In this document: positions 20,126-32,091 of the stretch, in pieces | Position numbering within the stretch: position 1 is the stretch's first letter | Layout of the letters: every line of letters starts with the position of its first letter | Source: Bartonella alsatica | GTDB lineage: Bacteria > Pseudomonadota > Alphaproteobacteria > Rhizobiales > Rhizobiaceae | Length of the DNA: 64,000 nt | Direction: 5' to 3' | NCBI RefSeq assembly: GCF_013388295.1 | Contig: NZ_CP058235.1 | Location: 62,001-126,000 of the forward strand | The notes under the pieces: generated by a model | What the model was told of the DNA's origin: nothing | The model's input: only the letters and a program-made list of their open reading frames with translations | Databases searched by the model: none | Made by a program: the position numbers and the translations under genes

Positions 20126-20746
20126 ATGCTACCAGATCTAGCGGCGGCATTTTTCTATTTATTTTCTTTTATTATGCTTGTAAGTGCAATTATTGTTATT
20201 ACAGCGCGTAATCCTGTGCATTCAGTTTTGTTTTTAATATTGACATTTTTTAATGCTGCGGCTTTGTTTTTACTTGCAGGTGCAGAATTTTTAGGGCTTA
20301 TTCTGCTTGTTGTTTATGTTGGTGCTGTAGCAGTTTTATTTTTATTTGTGGTTATGATGCTTAATGTTGATTTTTTTGAGTTTAAAAGTGGTGCCCTTCG
20401 ATATGTTCCTATTGGAGCTCTTGTTGGAGGCACTGTGGCAGTAGAATTAATTGTTGTTTTTATGAGAGGCCATTTTTCTCCAGTTCTTAAAACACATATT
20501 ACGCAACCAACGCCAGACTTAGCACAGCGAACAAATACACAGGCTTTAGGTGATATTCTCTATACAGATTATGTTTTTTATTTTCAAATTGCTGGGATCA
20601 TTTTATTGGTTGCAATGATTGGTGCTATTGTTTTAACACTTCACCATAAAACAGGTGTAAAGCGGCAATCTATTGCTGTGCAAGTTTCTCGGACAGTAGA
20701 AAATGCAATTGAAATCAAACAAGTTGAGTCAGGAAAAGGCATTTAG
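20126..20746 (+). CDS. nuoJ: NADH-quinone oxidoreductase subunit J
   Basis: NuoJ (ND6) is a five-helix membrane subunit of the complex I proton-pumping arm. The 206-residue protein shows the typical RNPVHSVLFLILTFFNAA and the pi-bulge helix with LLVVYVGAVAVLFLFVVMML. Its C-terminal tail is charged. GAGGAG precedes the ATG. It ends 9 bases before nuoK. Confidence 0.96.
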   Translation: MLPDLAAAFFYLFSFIMLVSAIIVITARNPVHSVLFLILTFFNAAALFLLAGAEFLGLILLVVYVGAVAVLFLFVVMMLNVDFFEFKSGALRYVPIGALVGGTVAVELIVVFMRGHFSPVLKTHITQPTPDLAQRTNTQALGDILYTDYVFYFQIAGIILLVAMIGAIVLTLHHKTGVKRQSIAVQVSRTVENAIEIKQVESGKGI

Positions 20747-20755
20747 GGGAGAATT

Positions 20756-21064
20756 ATGCACATTGATATTACGCATTATCTCATTGTTTCTGCTCTGATG
20801 TTTACAATCGGAATTGCTGGCATTTTTCTCAATAGAAAGAATGTGATTATTATCTTGATGTCCATTGAGCTTATATTGCTTTCAGTTAATCTCAATTTTG
20901 TTGCGTTTTCAGCATTTCTTCATGATCTTGTTGGTCAAATATTCGCTTTATTTATCTTAACGGTAGCAGCTGCTGAAGCTGCAATTGGTTTGGCAATTCT
21001 TGTTGTTTTCTTCCGTAATCGTGGCTCTATTGCGGTTGAAGATGTTAACGTAATGAAAGGCTAA
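20756..21064 (+). CDS. nuoK: NADH-quinone oxidoreductase subunit K
   Basis: NuoK (ND4L) is a three-helix membrane subunit with buried glutamates in the proton path. The 102-residue sequence has [18 protein letters not shown], containing the first glutamate. The second lies in the [13 protein letters not shown] segment. Length and pattern are standard. GGGGAG lies upstream of the ATG, and nuoL begins 6 bases after the stop. Confidence 0.97.
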   Translation: MHIDITHYLIVSALMFTIGIAGIFLNRKNVIIILMSIELILLSVNLNFVAFSAFLHDLVGQIFALFILTVAAAEAAIGLAILVVFFRNRGSIAVEDVNVMKG

Positions 21065-21070
21065 CCAATA

Positions 21071-23035
21071 ATGTATCATATTATCATCTTTCTTCCGCTT
21101 TTAGGCTTTTTAATTGCCTCTATAGGAGGAAAAGCTATAGGAGATCGCCTGAGTGAATTGATAACATGTAACTGTATGGTACTTGTTGCCGTACTATCAT
21201 GGGTAGTTTTTTTAGATATTGCTCTTGGTCATACTCCAATGGTTGATGTATTAGTATTACATTGGCTTACTGTTGGCAATTTAAGCTTTGATTGGGCATT
21301 ACATATTGATACATTAACAGCTGTTATGCTTATTGTTGTGAATAGTGTTTCGGCATTAGTACATATTTATTCAGTTGGTTATATGTATCATGATCCTTCA
21401 AGATCCCGTTTTTTTTCTTATCTTTCCTTATTCACATTTATGATGCTAATGTTGGTGACTTCCAATAACTTGCTGCAGATGTTTTTTGGATGGGAAGGTG
21501 TGGGGCTTGCTTCTTATTTGCTCATTGGTTTTTGGTTTCAGCGCGATTCTGCTAACAAAGCTGCAATGAAAGCTTTTGTAGTTAATCGTGTTGGGGATTT
21601 CGCTTTTCTTTTAGGAATCTTTAGTATTTTTGTTTTATTTCAATCCGTTGATTTTTCTACTATTTTTGCAAAAGCTGCAGATAATAACTTCATACAAAAT
21701 GTGAAATTTTTAGGATGGCAGCTTGATGGACAAACAGCAATTACTATTACATGTCTTCTGTTATTTATTGGTGCAATGGGAAAGTCAGCACAATTTCTCT
21801 TACATACATGGCTCCCTGATGCAATGGAAGGACCCACTCCTGTATCAGCACTTATTCATGCAGCAACAATGGTAACAGCAGGTGTTTTTATGGTAGCACG
21901 CATGTCTCCCATTTTTGAACTTTCTTCAATTGCTTTGACAGTAATTATTATTGTCGGAGCAACTACCGCATTTTTTGCCGCAACTGTTGGTTTAGTACAA
22001 AATGATATTAAACGTGTTATTGCTTATTCTACGTGTTCACAACTTGGTTATATGTTTGTTGCACTAGGTGTTGGAGCTTATGGAGCAGCTATTTTTCACC
22101 TCTTTACGCATGCTTTTTTTAAAGCCTTATTATTTCTTGGTGCAGGCTCCGTCATTCATGCTGTATCTGACGAACAAGATATGCGAAAAATGGGCGGGTT
22201 ACGTAAACACATAACGATAACGTATTGGATGATGATAACAGGAACCATCGCCTTAACAGGTGTTGGAATTCCAGGAACACCTTTTGGCACTGCTGGTTTT
22301 TTCTCCAAGGATATGATTATAGAGTCTGCTTTTGTTTCACATAATATTGCTTCAGGATATGCCTTCTATCTTCTTGTTTTTTCTGCCTTATTAACAAGTT
22401 TTTACTCATGGCGGCTTATATTTATGACATTTCATGGTAAACCGCGAGCTACAGTTGATATTATGCATCACGTTCATGAATCGCCTCCGGTTATGTTGAT
22501 TCCACTCTTTATTTTATCTATTGGAGCAATATTTGCTGGTGTTGTTTTTCAACCTTATTTTTTTGGTGATGTATATGATGCTTTTTGGAAGGGAGCACTA
22601 TTTACAAGCAACCATAATCACATTCTTCATGATGTTCATCATGTATTTAATTGGGTAAAATGGTCGCCATTTATAGCGATGATTCTTGGATTTATGTTAG
22701 CCTATTTATTCTATATTTCTTTTCCTTCTCTTCCCAAAAAAATGGCTGATTTTATGCCAGGAATATATCATTTTCTTTACCAAAAATGGTATTTTGATCA
22801 ATTATATCAGGTTTTGTTTGTTCGTTCCGTTTTCAGAATTAGCTTCTTTCTTTGGAAAGTCGGAGATATTAAAATTATTGATGGTCTAGGTCCAAACGGT
22901 ATTGCAGCACGTATTGTTGATATTACAAACAGAATTGTTCGTATGCAGACAGGCTATCTTTATCACTATGCATTTGCAATGCTTATAGGCGTTGCATTGC
23001 TGATCACATGGATGATGGTCGGGGGCGTGAATTGA
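21071..23035 (+). CDS. nuoL: NADH-quinone oxidoreductase subunit L
   Basis: NuoL (ND5) is the distal antiporter-like proton-pumping subunit with the long lateral helix. The 654-residue protein has the conserved core [38 protein letters not shown] and [19 protein letters not shown] sequences (here [19 protein letters not shown]). The C-terminal amphipathic region follows. Its stop codon shares a base with the start of nuoM. Confidence 0.97.
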   Translation: MYHIIIFLPLLGFLIASIGGKAIGDRLSELITCNCMVLVAVLSWVVFLDIALGHTPMVDVLVLHWLTVGNLSFDWALHIDTLTAVMLIVVNSVSALVHIYSVGYMYHDPSRSRFFSYLSLFTFMMLMLVTSNNLLQMFFGWEGVGLASYLLIGFWFQRDSANKAAMKAFVVNRVGDFAFLLGIFSIFVLFQSVDFSTIFAKAADNNFIQNVKFLGWQLDGQTAITITCLLLFIGAMGKSAQFLLHTWLPDAMEGPTPVSALIHAATMVTAGVFMVARMSPIFELSSIALTVIIIVGATTAFFAATVGLVQNDIKRVIAYSTCSQLGYMFVALGVGAYGAAIFHLFTHAFFKALLFLGAGSVIHAVSDEQDMRKMGGLRKHITITYWMMITGTIALTGVGIPGTPFGTAGFFSKDMIIESAFVSHNIASGYAFYLLVFSALLTSFYSWRLIFMTFHGKPRATVDIMHHVHESPPVMLIPLFILSIGAIFAGVVFQPYFFGDVYDAFWKGALFTSNHNHILHDVHHVFNWVKWSPFIAMILGFMLAYLFYISFPSLPKKMADFMPGIYHFLYQKWYFDQLYQVLFVRSVFRISFFLWKVGDIKIIDGLGPNGIAARIVDITNRIVRMQTGYLYHYAFAMLIGVALLITWMMVGGVN

Positions 23036-24504
23036 TGACAGATTGGCCTATTCTTTCTACGGTTACATTTCTGCCACTTGTGGGGGTACTGCTGATTTTA
23101 TTTATCAAAGATGATAGCGAAGCAGCGCGATATAATATACGCAATGTAGCATTTTTTACGACTGTATTTGTTTTCATTATTTCCTTAATTATTTGGGCAG
23201 AGTTTGATTATACGAACACGCATTTTCAAATGGTTGAGAAATATAATTGGTTAGGAGGTGACATTAACTATCATATGGGGGTTGATGGTATTTCTATTCT
23301 ATTTGTTGTTCTCTCGGCTTTTCTTTTGCCGTTCTGTATTTTGGCAAGTTGGGAAAATGTTAAAGATAGCTTAAAAGCTTATATGATCGCTTTTCTTCTT
23401 CTCGAAGTCGTGATTATTGGAGTCTTTTGTGCTCTTGATGCCATGTTATTTTACGTTTTTTTTGAAGGTAGCCTTATTCCAATGTTTATTATTATAGGTG
23501 TTTGGGGGGGGGCACGACGTGTTTATGCAAGTATAAAATTTTTCTTATACACTTTACTTGGTTCAGTGCTTATGCTGGTTGCTCTTATGGTTATGTATTG
23601 GGAGGCTGGAACACTCGATATACCGACTTTACTAAATTATCAATTTCCTGCACATATGCAAATATGGTTGTGGCTTGCATTTTTTGCTTCTTTTGCAGTT
23701 AAAATGCCCATGTGGCCAGTTCACACATGGCTCCCTGATGCTCACGTGGAAGCACCCACAGCTGGCTCAGTTATTTTAGCCGGTGTATTATTAAAATTAG
23801 GTGGTTATGGCTTTCTGCGTTTTTCTTTACCAATGTTTCCTATTGCCTCAGCTGATTTTGCACCTTTTGTTTTTACTTTATCGCTTATTGCTATTATTTA
23901 CACATCATTAGTTGCACTTGTTCAAAATGATATAAAAAAGCTTATTGCATATTCCTCAATAGCACATATGGGATACGTGACTATGGGCATTTTTGCTTCA
24001 AATGAACAAGGTGTTCAAGGAGCTATCTATCAGATGCTATCACATGGAATTATTTCAGCAGCTTTATTTCTTTGTGTTGGAGTTATCTATGACCGCTTGC
24101 ATACACGTGAAATTTCAGCTTTTGGTGGTTTAGTGAATAATATGCCAAAATATGCTGTTGTTTTCCTAATCTTCACCATGGCGAATGTTGGATTACCCGG
24201 AAGTTCAGGATTTTTAGGTGAGTTTTTAACCTTAATAGGTGTTTTTCAAGTAAGTAAATTAGTCGTTGTTTTTGCTACAACTGGCGTTATTTTATCTGCT
24301 GCTTACGCACTTTACCTTTATCGGCGTGTAATTTTTGGTTCCTTGGATAAAGAGAATTTAAAAATTCTTGTAGATCTTTCTTCAAGAGAGAAATTTATCC
24401 TTTATCCAATGATTATTCTTACAATATTTTTTGGTGTCTATCCAACGCCTATTCTTAAAACAATAGCGTTTTCCGTAGAAGCTCTCATCAATAAATTGCA
24501 CTAG
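23035..24504 (+). CDS. nuoM: NADH-quinone oxidoreductase subunit M
   Basis: NuoM (ND4) is an antiporter-like proton-pumping subunit. Key motifs are [19 protein letters not shown], which includes the conserved glutamate, and [21 protein letters not shown] chose ATG 23035, which overlaps the nuoL stop by one base and gives 489 residues. The frame is open 27 bases further up, but that part lies inside nuoL. A run of nine G (23504-23512) encodes the WGG of that first motif, a rare homopolymer for this base composition. Confidence 0.96.
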   Translation: MTDWPILSTVTFLPLVGVLLILFIKDDSEAARYNIRNVAFFTTVFVFIISLIIWAEFDYTNTHFQMVEKYNWLGGDINYHMGVDGISILFVVLSAFLLPFCILASWENVKDSLKAYMIAFLLLEVVIIGVFCALDAMLFYVFFEGSLIPMFIIIGVWGGARRVYASIKFFLYTLLGSVLMLVALMVMYWEAGTLDIPTLLNYQFPAHMQIWLWLAFFASFAVKMPMWPVHTWLPDAHVEAPTAGSVILAGVLLKLGGYGFLRFSLPMFPIASADFAPFVFTLSLIAIIYTSLVALVQNDIKKLIAYSSIAHMGYVTMGIFASNEQGVQGAIYQMLSHGIISAALFLCVGVIYDRLHTREISAFGGLVNNMPKYAVVFLIFTMANVGLPGSSGFLGEFLTLIGVFQVSKLVVVFATTGVILSAAYALYLYRRVIFGSLDKENLKILVDLSSREKFILYPMIILTIFFGVYPTPILKTIAFSVEALINKLH

Positions 24505-24515
24505 ATAAGGGAAGA

Positions 24516-25976
24516 ATGCACATGCAAACTGAAATGATAGCTCAATTAGTATTAATTCTTCCTGAGATTTTAATAACACTAGGAGGAATCGTATTGCTTT
24601 TGATTGGTGTTTATTCCAACACACGTTCCTCTTTAACTGTGACTGGTCTGGCCATTGCGCTTCTCGTTGCAACCATTGTTATTATTGTCGTTTTTCCGAA
24701 AAGTGGCTTATTTCAAACTAATGCGCTTATTATAGACTCTTTCGGTCGTTATATGAAAATTTTAACGCTTATTGGTGCACTTTTTGCTCTTATTATGTCT
24801 GTTAGTTTTACCAGTTCTCAAAGGTTTGATATATTTGAATTTCCTATACTTGTTCTTTTCGCAACACTTGGTATGATGCTGATGATTTCAGCTGGTAATA
24901 TGCTATCACTTTATATGGGGTTGGAATTACAATCCTTAGCTTTATATGTTCTTGCTGCAATCAATCGTGATAATGTAAAATCTTCTGAAGCCGGTATAAA
25001 ATATTTTGTTTTAGGAGCGTTGTCTTCAGGATTGTTACTTTATGGTATTTCCTTGCTTTATGGTTTTACTGGTCAAATTGGTTTTCACGAAATTGCTCTT
25101 GCTTTAAAAGGTGAAAAGTTACAATTAGGAGTCATTTTTGGAATTGTTTTTATTTTAGCTGGTTTAGCTTTCAAAATTTCTGCAGTTCCATTTCATATGT
25201 GGACACCTGATGTTTATGAAGGAGCACCCACACCTATTACAGCATTTTTTGCTGGAGCTCCTAAAATTGCCGCGATAGCATTAATTATTCGTGTTATTGT
25301 TATGACCTTTCTCCCACTAAATAGTTCTGATGGCTCTATGCCTGCATGGCAACAAATTTTTGTGTTTTTAGCGATTACATCGATGACACTTAGTGCATTT
25401 GCCGCAATTGGTCAGAGCAATATTAAGCGTCTAATGGCTTACTCATCAATTGGTCATATGGGATATGCGCTCGTTGGTTTAGCTGCTGGAGATATACTTG
25501 GAATAAAAAGTGTCATTCTTTATATGACTATTTATCTTGGTATGACGCTTGGTTCATTCGCTTTTATTCTTGGAATGAGATCTAGTAGTGGAAATGTTGA
25601 AAATATTTATGATCTTTCAGGGTTAATAAAGACGAATCCGTTTATGGCTGTTGTGATGACAATACAACTTTTTTCCTTAGCAAGTATACCACCTATGGCT
25701 GGTTTTTTTGGTAAATGGTATACATTTTCAGCTGCTATTCATGCTGGACTTACTCCACTTGTAGTCGTAGGAATGATAGCGTCTGTTATTGGGGCCTTTT
25801 ACTATTTACGAGTCATCAAAATTATGTGGTTTGATGAAGCAAAAGCGCATTTTTTTGTTTTATCGAATGAACTTCAATTTTGTCTCGGTCTTTCTGCATT
25901 ATTCATTTTATTTTATATGCTTTTTGGAATTTGGTTCACTGAATTGGCAGAAAAAGCAGCTGCTGCATTGTTCTAA
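24516..25976 (+). CDS. nuoN: NADH-quinone oxidoreductase subunit N
   Basis: NuoN (ND2) is the third antiporter-like subunit of the complex I membrane arm. The 486-residue sequence has [19 protein letters not shown], then [20 protein letters not shown], and [16 protein letters not shown] second ATG at 24522 has better spacing from the AAGGGAAGA and may be the true start. It is the last nuo gene. birA follows after one base, so it is probably co-transcribed. Confidence 0.96.
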   Translation: MHMQTEMIAQLVLILPEILITLGGIVLLLIGVYSNTRSSLTVTGLAIALLVATIVIIVVFPKSGLFQTNALIIDSFGRYMKILTLIGALFALIMSVSFTSSQRFDIFEFPILVLFATLGMMLMISAGNMLSLYMGLELQSLALYVLAAINRDNVKSSEAGIKYFVLGALSSGLLLYGISLLYGFTGQIGFHEIALALKGEKLQLGVIFGIVFILAGLAFKISAVPFHMWTPDVYEGAPTPITAFFAGAPKIAAIALIIRVIVMTFLPLNSSDGSMPAWQQIFVFLAITSMTLSAFAAIGQSNIKRLMAYSSIGHMGYALVGLAAGDILGIKSVILYMTIYLGMTLGSFAFILGMRSSSGNVENIYDLSGLIKTNPFMAVVMTIQLFSLASIPPMAGFFGKWYTFSAAIHAGLTPLVVVGMIASVIGAFYYLRVIKIMWFDEAKAHFFVLSNELQFCLGLSALFILFYMLFGIWFTELAEKAAAALF

Positions 25977-25977
25977 T

Positions 25978-26781
25978 ATGGTTTATCTCTTATCAAATTT
26001 TGCACAAAAACAAGGATATGCTGTTGAATCTTATGAAACTGTTGATTCAACAAATCTCATCGCACAGAGAAAAGCCCAAGCTGGTTATCATGGCTATCTT
26101 TGGATTGTCGCACAAGAACAATCACAGGGAAGAGCGAGAAGAGGTAGGACATGGTCTAGTCCGAAAGGAAACCTTTATTCTAGTCTTTTATTAACTGATG
26201 ATATTATTCATCAAACTGCTGCCCAGCTTGGTTTTGTTGCTGGAGTAAGTGTAGTAGAAGCAATAAAACAATTTATAAAAAATGAAAAACAAATGAAGAG
26301 TATTGTTACCTTAAAATGGCCAAATGATATCTTGCTAAGAGGAGCTAAAAGCTCTGGAATTTTGCTCGAGATTTTTAAATTACCATCACAACAATATGCA
26401 CTAGTTATTGGTTTTGGAATAAACGTAAAACATCATTATGAAGATGCACCGTATCTCACTTCAAGCTTAAAGAATATTGGTTTGTGTGTTGAAAAAGAAC
26501 AGTTATTTACGGTTTTAACAGAGTATTTCGCTAAAAATTACCTTCTTTGGAAACAACCAGCAGGATGTGATATAATCCGCAAAAAATGGCTTTTATATTC
26601 TGCTCATTTTGGACGGCATATCAAAATAACCAATAATAAAGAAATTATCGAGGGTATTTTTGAGGGACTTGATAGTAATTTTAACTGCATCATAAAACAA
26701 AAAAATGGTCAAAAAGCAATTATAACAGCTGGAGATGTTCATTTTGGTTTGGCGACTTCTGTCCATGCAGATTCTTGTTAA
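25978..26781 (+). CDS. birA: Biotin--[acetyl-CoA-carboxylase] ligase
   Basis: This enzyme activates biotin with ATP and attaches it to the carrier lysine of acetyl-CoA carboxylase and other biotin enzymes. The catalytic domain is clear: DSTN near residue 23, the adenylate-binding loop GRARRGRTW (51-59), and KWPNDI (113-118). At 267 residues it lacks the N-terminal DNA-binding domain of E. coli BirA, so it is a ligase only. The longer frame from 25789 overlaps nuoN and was rejected. The ATG starts one base after the nuoN stop, an arrangement also common in other Rhizobiales. Confidence 0.93.
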   Translation: MVYLLSNFAQKQGYAVESYETVDSTNLIAQRKAQAGYHGYLWIVAQEQSQGRARRGRTWSSPKGNLYSSLLLTDDIIHQTAAQLGFVAGVSVVEAIKQFIKNEKQMKSIVTLKWPNDILLRGAKSSGILLEIFKLPSQQYALVIGFGINVKHHYEDAPYLTSSLKNIGLCVEKEQLFTVLTEYFAKNYLLWKQPAGCDIIRKKWLLYSAHFGRHIKITNNKEIIEGIFEGLDSNFNCIIKQKNGQKAIITAGDVHFGLATSVHADSC

Positions 26782-26834
26782 TTTATTAAAATTTTATTTC
26801 ACTATCAATTATCTTAATCATTTAGGAGATGTTT

Positions 26835-28511
26835 ATGGTTGCAGCCAATGAGAATGAATTTGTATTTTTACCTCTAGGAGGAGTAGGTGAAATAGGGATG
26901 AATCTGGCTGCTTATGGATTTGGACCACAAAATCTTCGTGAATGGCTACTTGTTGATATGGGAGTTAGTTTTGCTGGTCCTGAATTACCAGGAATAGATC
27001 TAGTTTTACCTGACATTCGTTTTCTGGAAAGTGAAAAGCATAATATTCGTGGTATTGTTTTAACACATGCTCACGAAGATCATTATGGTGCTGTTCTTGA
27101 TTTATGGCCAAAGCTTAAAGTTCCACTTTACTGTACGCCTTTTACAGCAGGATTACTGGAAACTAAAAGACAATCAGATCTTAAATCTTATAAAATTGCA
27201 CTCAATATTTTTCAAGCCGGTGATTGTTTTCAGGTAGGTTCCTTTGCAATAGAGGCTATTGCCGTTAACCATTCGATACCAGAAGCTGTATCGTTGGCAA
27301 TTACAACATCTTTAGGTACCGTTATACATACTGGTGATTGGAAAATTGATCATACATCTTCATTTGGAGCTGTAACAGATGAAAAACGATTTCGTACTTT
27401 AGGCAATGAAGGTATTTTAGCATTGCTTTGTGATTCTACAAATGCGTGTCTTGATGGTATAACACCATCAGAGCAGCAAATTCAGACAAGCCTTACGAAA
27501 ATTCTTTCGAAAGCTGAAGGGCGTGTTGCAATAGCTACTTTTGCCTCTAATGTTGGTCGAATACGTTCAATTGCTCTTGCGGCTGAATCTGTTGGTCGTC
27601 AGGTTCTTGTTGTTGGACGCTCTCTTAAACGGAGTATTATGGTTGCCCAAGAACTGGGTTATATGAATGGCTTAGCGCCATTTGTTACGGAAGATGATTA
27701 TGGTTACATTCCGCGCAAAGATATTGTTTTAGTCGTGACAGGTAGCCAAGGAGAGCCGTGTGCTGCTCTGGCCAAACTCTCACGTAATGAAATGAGAAAT
27801 ATTGTACTTTCTTCTGGTGATACTGTCATTTATTCGTCACGGAGTATTCCAGGAAATGAAAGAGCTATTATTGAGATACAAAATCGTTTCATCAATATGG
27901 GAATTAAAGTTATCACAAATGAGGACGCTCTTGTTCATGTTTCAGGTCATCCCCGTCCTTCAGAACTTTTACAGATGTATGATTGGATAAAACCACAGAT
28001 ACTTGTTCCTGTGCATGGGGAAGCAATACACCTTACTGCTCACGCAGCTTTAGCACGTCAAGCAGGTATTAAAATTGTTATGGATATTCGAAATGGTGAC
28101 ATATTACGTCTTGCACCAGAAACTGTAGAAGTTATTGATCAAGTTCCTGCTGGTCGTATCTATAAAGATGGTTGTCTTATCGGAAATGAGGATGAATTAG
28201 GAATTCGTGAACGTCGAAAATTAAGTTATGCTGGCCATGTTGCTGTTTCTCTCCATATGAATAGCAAGAATGAGTTATTGGATGATATTGGTTTAAGCAC
28301 ATTTGGACTACCTGAGAGAAATGGAAAAGGGGAAAATTTGAAAGATATTCTTTTAGATATTGTTGAAAATACACTTTATAGTATTCCACGCATTAAACGA
28401 AAAAATAATGAACTTATTCGTGAAGCAATGCGGCGCGCCGTGAGAGCCGCTGTGCATGAAATTTGGCAAAAAAAGCCTGTCTGTACAGTTTTTTTACATC
28501 GATCAAAATAA
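26835..28511 (+). CDS. rnj: Ribonuclease J
   Basis: RNase J is a metallo-beta-lactamase/beta-CASP ribonuclease that matures rRNA and degrades mRNA from the 5' end. The zinc-binding motif HAHEDH is at residues 78-83. Further metal-binding elements are VNHS and HTGDWK. The beta-CASP part carries TFASNVGR and HVSGHPRPSELL, then VPVHGE. I chose ATG 26835: the AGGAG at 26824-26828 touches the earlier ATG (26829) but has normal spacing to this one. The protein has 558 residues. Having both RNase J and RNase E (gene further down) is typical of alphaproteobacteria. Confidence 0.95.
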   Translation: MVAANENEFVFLPLGGVGEIGMNLAAYGFGPQNLREWLLVDMGVSFAGPELPGIDLVLPDIRFLESEKHNIRGIVLTHAHEDHYGAVLDLWPKLKVPLYCTPFTAGLLETKRQSDLKSYKIALNIFQAGDCFQVGSFAIEAIAVNHSIPEAVSLAITTSLGTVIHTGDWKIDHTSSFGAVTDEKRFRTLGNEGILALLCDSTNACLDGITPSEQQIQTSLTKILSKAEGRVAIATFASNVGRIRSIALAAESVGRQVLVVGRSLKRSIMVAQELGYMNGLAPFVTEDDYGYIPRKDIVLVVTGSQGEPCAALAKLSRNEMRNIVLSSGDTVIYSSRSIPGNERAIIEIQNRFINMGIKVITNEDALVHVSGHPRPSELLQMYDWIKPQILVPVHGEAIHLTAHAALARQAGIKIVMDIRNGDILRLAPETVEVIDQVPAGRIYKDGCLIGNEDELGIRERRKLSYAGHVAVSLHMNSKNELLDDIGLSTFGLPERNGKGENLKDILLDIVENTLYSIPRIKRKNNELIREAMRRAVRAAVHEIWQKKPVCTVFLHRSK

Positions 28512-28729
28512 AGCATTTTAATATTACATTATTTTCTTTTTAATAAAAAAAGAAGAGAGGGGAATTAACAGATTATTTTATCGCTCAAATAAGCTTAATA
28601 AGGAATAGAGCATAAAATTTTTCAATAATCTTATCGTTAATTGGCAAGCATTCAGAATGTAGCTATAAATAAGCATATACTACATTAAGTTGTTAATACG
28701 ATGAGCCTGATTAGGAGTTAATTATTTCA

Positions 28730-30055
28730 ATGCGTCTTTCTCAATATTTCCTTCCTATTTTAAAAGAAAATCCTAAGGAAGCAGAAATTGTTTCTCACCG
28801 TCTCATGTTACGTGCCGGTATGATTCGTCAACAAACATCAGGAATTTATTCTTGGCTTCCATTAGGTAAAAAAGTGCTTGATAAAGTTTGTAGAATTATA
28901 CGTGAGGAGCAAGAACGAGCTGGTGCCATAGAAATATTAATGCCTACAATTCAATCTGCCGATCTTTGGCGTGAAAGTGGTCGTTATGACGATTATGGCT
29001 TGGAAATGCTCCGCATTAAAGATCGTCAAAAACGTGATTTACTTTATGGTCCGACTAATGAAGAGATGGTAACAGACATTTTTCGCTCATATATTCGTTC
29101 TTATAAAGATCTTCCTCTCAATCTGTACCATATTCAATGGAAGTTTCGTGATGAAATTCGTCCGCGTTTTGGTGTGATGCGCGCACGAGAATTTTTAATG
29201 AAAGATGCTTACTCTTTTGATCTTGATTATGAAGGTTCTAAAACATCTTATAATCGTATGTTTGTTGCTTATTTACGCACTTTTTCTTGTCTTGGCTTAA
29301 GAGCTATTCCCATGCGTGCTGATACAGGCCCAATTGGTGGTGAACTTAGCCATGAATTTATCATTTTGGCTGAAACAGGAGAGAGCGCTATATTTTGTGA
29401 TAAGAAATTTCTTGAACTTACTGTTCCAGACAATTCGATTGATTTTAGTGATAAAGCTGTTTTAGCTGATATCGTTAAACAGTGGACATCTTTTTATGCA
29501 GCAACAGAGGAAATGCACTGTGAAGAAGAATGGTCTAAGATTTCTGATAATCACCGCCTTGCAGCTCGTGGTATTGAAGTAGGACATATTTTTCACTTTG
29601 GTACAAAATATTCTGCTCCAATGGAAGCGAAAGTTATGGGACAAGATGGAAAAGAGCATCTAGTATCTATGGGATCCTATGGTATTGGACCTTCACGTCT
29701 TGTTGCCGCAATTATTGAAGCTTCTCATGATGAGAATGGTATTATTTGGCCAAAATCGATTGCACCATTTGATTTTGGTATCATTAATATGAAACCAGAT
29801 GATAAGAAATGTACTCATACATGTGAAATATTCTATCAAAGTTTAAAGCAAGCTGGTTTTGATCCATTATTAGATGACAGAAATGAGCGTCCTGGATCAA
29901 AGTTTGCAATAATGGATTTAATTGGTTTGCCAACACAAATAATTGTTGGCCCTAAAAACGTCGCCCACAATGAAGTTGAAATTAAAGATCGAAAAACGGG
30001 TATAAAAAAATCACTAACGGTTGAAACTGCACTCAATCAGTTTTCTGGATTTTGA
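28730..30055 (+). CDS. proS: Proline--tRNA ligase (short, bacterial type without the insertion domain)
   Basis: ProRS charges tRNA-Pro. The class II core is visible: motif 2 region with [20 protein letters not shown], and motif 3 with [13 protein letters not shown]. At 441 residues it lacks the roughly 180-residue editing insertion (INS) of E. coli ProRS. This is normal for Rhizobiales and Rickettsiales and implies that misacylated Ala-tRNA-Pro must be cleared otherwise. TAGGAG lies upstream of the ATG. Confidence 0.96.
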   Translation: MRLSQYFLPILKENPKEAEIVSHRLMLRAGMIRQQTSGIYSWLPLGKKVLDKVCRIIREEQERAGAIEILMPTIQSADLWRESGRYDDYGLEMLRIKDRQKRDLLYGPTNEEMVTDIFRSYIRSYKDLPLNLYHIQWKFRDEIRPRFGVMRAREFLMKDAYSFDLDYEGSKTSYNRMFVAYLRTFSCLGLRAIPMRADTGPIGGELSHEFIILAETGESAIFCDKKFLELTVPDNSIDFSDKAVLADIVKQWTSFYAATEEMHCEEEWSKISDNHRLAARGIEVGHIFHFGTKYSAPMEAKVMGQDGKEHLVSMGSYGIGPSRLVAAIIEASHDENGIIWPKSIAPFDFGIINMKPDDKKCTHTCEIFYQSLKQAGFDPLLDDRNERPGSKFAIMDLIGLPTQIIVGPKNVAHNEVEIKDRKTGIKKSLTVETALNQFSGF

Positions 30056-30066
30056 TAGGCAATGTT

Positions 30067-31335
30067 ATGAAGTGGTTGAGGAATAAATGGTTTTCATCTT
30101 ATGAATGGATGATTGCTTTACGATATATGATTCCTAATAAAAAACATGTTGTTGCATCTGTTATTTCAATTATTTCTCTTATTGGAATTATGTTAGGGGT
30201 GTTTGCTCTGGTTGTTGTTATGGCGGTAATGAATGGTTTTCGTACAGAGCTTCTCAATCGTATTCTTGGTATGAATGGACACCTTATTGTTCAGGCGATT
30301 GATTCTGGTTTTTCCAATTATAATGCTCTTATTTCTTCTTTAGAATCCGTAAAAGGCGTGAAGCTTGCCTTGCCTGTTGTTGAAGGTCAAGCGCTTGTAC
30401 GAGGTGAACTTCAAGGAGGATCTGGTGCTTTAGTTCGTGGTATGCGCAAACAAGACTTGGAGAAGCTTAAAACAGTATCTCAGAACATTAAATCAGGATC
30501 ACTTGCTCAATTTGATAAAGGAGAAGGTATTGCAATTGGAAGTGGCTTAGCAGAGAAATTGGGGCTTACAGTTGGGAGTAACCTTCGCATCATTACACCA
30601 GACGGTGACGCGACTCCTTTTGGGGTTATACCACGTGTTAAAGCTTATAAAATAACTGCTATTTTCGAAGTTGGTATGTCTGAATATGATTCAATATTTA
30701 TCTTTATGCCTCTCCATGAAGCACAAATGTTTTTTAATTTGGGAGATAAGATTCAATCTTTAGAGTTATTTCTGAATGATCCTGACGCTGTTGACCAAAT
30801 AAAACCAGTCGTAGGAAAAGCTATCGATCAGCAGGTCTATTTAATTGATTGGCGTGTGCGTAATCAGGCTTTTTTTTCGGCCTTACAGATTGAACGCAAT
30901 GTTATGTTTTTCATTCTTTCTCTTATTGTCCTTGTTGCTGCTTTGAATATTATTTCAGGATTAATTATGCTAGTCAAAGATAAAAGTCATGATATTGCTA
31001 TTTTGCGCACGATGGGCGCACAACAAGGGACAATTATGCGTATATTTATTGTCACTGGTATGATGATCGGTTTTATTGGAACAATATTAGGCTTAATTTT
31101 TGGTGTTATAGCAACTGCAAATATCAATCATATTCAAGATTTTGTCTCTTGGTTATTTAATGTCGATGTTTTTAATCCTCAACTTTATTTTTTAACGAAA
31201 TTGCCTGCACAAATTGAGTGGGGAGAGACAGTTATGGTTGCTGTAATGACTTTATTTTTGTCATTTCTTGCCGCTCTCATTCCTGCATGGCGAGCTGCTA
31301 AATTAGATCCCGTGCAAGCTTTGAGGTATGAATAA
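30067..31335 (+). CDS. lolC: Lipoprotein-releasing system transmembrane protein LolC/E
   Basis: With LolD it extracts outer-membrane lipoproteins from the inner membrane. The 422-residue protein has an N-terminal helix with the family sequence [20 protein letters not shown], a large periplasmic domain and three C-terminal helices of the FtsX domain, ending in [18 protein letters not shown]. Only one permease gene is present, as in alphaproteobacteria where it acts as a homodimer in place of LolC/LolE. ATG 30067 is preferred to the TTG at 30052 overlapping proS. The stop codon overlaps the lolD ATG. Confidence 0.93.
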   Translation: MKWLRNKWFSSYEWMIALRYMIPNKKHVVASVISIISLIGIMLGVFALVVVMAVMNGFRTELLNRILGMNGHLIVQAIDSGFSNYNALISSLESVKGVKLALPVVEGQALVRGELQGGSGALVRGMRKQDLEKLKTVSQNIKSGSLAQFDKGEGIAIGSGLAEKLGLTVGSNLRIITPDGDATPFGVIPRVKAYKITAIFEVGMSEYDSIFIFMPLHEAQMFFNLGDKIQSLELFLNDPDAVDQIKPVVGKAIDQQVYLIDWRVRNQAFFSALQIERNVMFFILSLIVLVAALNIISGLIMLVKDKSHDIAILRTMGAQQGTIMRIFIVTGMMIGFIGTILGLIFGVIATANINHIQDFVSWLFNVDVFNPQLYFLTKLPAQIEWGETVMVAVMTLFLSFLAALIPAWRAAKLDPVQALRYE

Positions 31336-32015
31336 TGGCAGCTATTTTAGAGCTTGTAGACATTGAGCAACATTTTTTCGAAAACTATAAACCTCTCATT
31401 ATTTTAGATAAAGCGAGCTTTATTCTTAATCGTGGAGAACTTGTAGCACTTGTTGCACCATCTGGTACTGGAAAATCCACACTTCTTCATATCGCTGGAT
31501 TATTGGAAAAGCCAACCACTGGTGATGTGATATTGCGTGGTATTTCTTGTGCAAAACGCTCTGATAGGGAACGAACCGCTATAAGACGAAATGATATCGG
31601 TTTTGTATATCAATTTCATCATTTGCTTCCAGAATTTACGGCTTTAGAAAATGTCATGATACCGCAAATGATAGCAGGATTTAAAAAATCCATAGCAGAA
31701 GATCGTGCACTTAAATTGTTGACCTATTTGCGTGTTTCTCATCGCGCCAATCATCGTCCATCGGAATTATCGGGTGGTGAACAGCAACGGGTTGCTATTG
31801 CACGCGCAGTCGCAAATGGTCCTTCGGTTCTTTTAGCTGATGAACCCACTGGGAATCTTGATCCTGTAACTTCAGCTTACGTATTTCAAGCTTTATCTGT
31901 GCTTGTTCGTCAATCTGGACTTTCTGCTCTTATTGCGACACATAATTACGGTTTAGCTAAACAAATGCATCGTCGAATTACACTTAAGGAAAAGAAGATT
32001 ATTGAACTTCCTTAG
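31335..32015 (+). CDS. lolD: Lipoprotein-releasing system ATP-binding protein
   Basis: LolD is the ABC ATPase that powers LolC. The 226-residue sequence has Walker [10 protein letters not shown] (41-49), a Q-loop in [18 protein letters not shown], the signature [14 protein letters not shown] and Walker [13 protein letters not shown]. The [14 protein letters not shown] sequence is typical of LolD. It overlaps lolC by one base. Confidence 0.95.
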   Translation: MAAILELVDIEQHFFENYKPLIILDKASFILNRGELVALVAPSGTGKSTLLHIAGLLEKPTTGDVILRGISCAKRSDRERTAIRRNDIGFVYQFHHLLPEFTALENVMIPQMIAGFKKSIAEDRALKLLTYLRVSHRANHRPSELSGGEQQRVAIARAVANGPSVLLADEPTGNLDPVTSAYVFQALSVLVRQSGLSALIATHNYGLAKQMHRRITLKEKKIIELP

Positions 32016-32091
32016 AAGTAAGATAAAAACACATCTTACAAATTGAATATTGTATCTATATCACTTTTCATCTAATCCAAGGAGATTTTTT

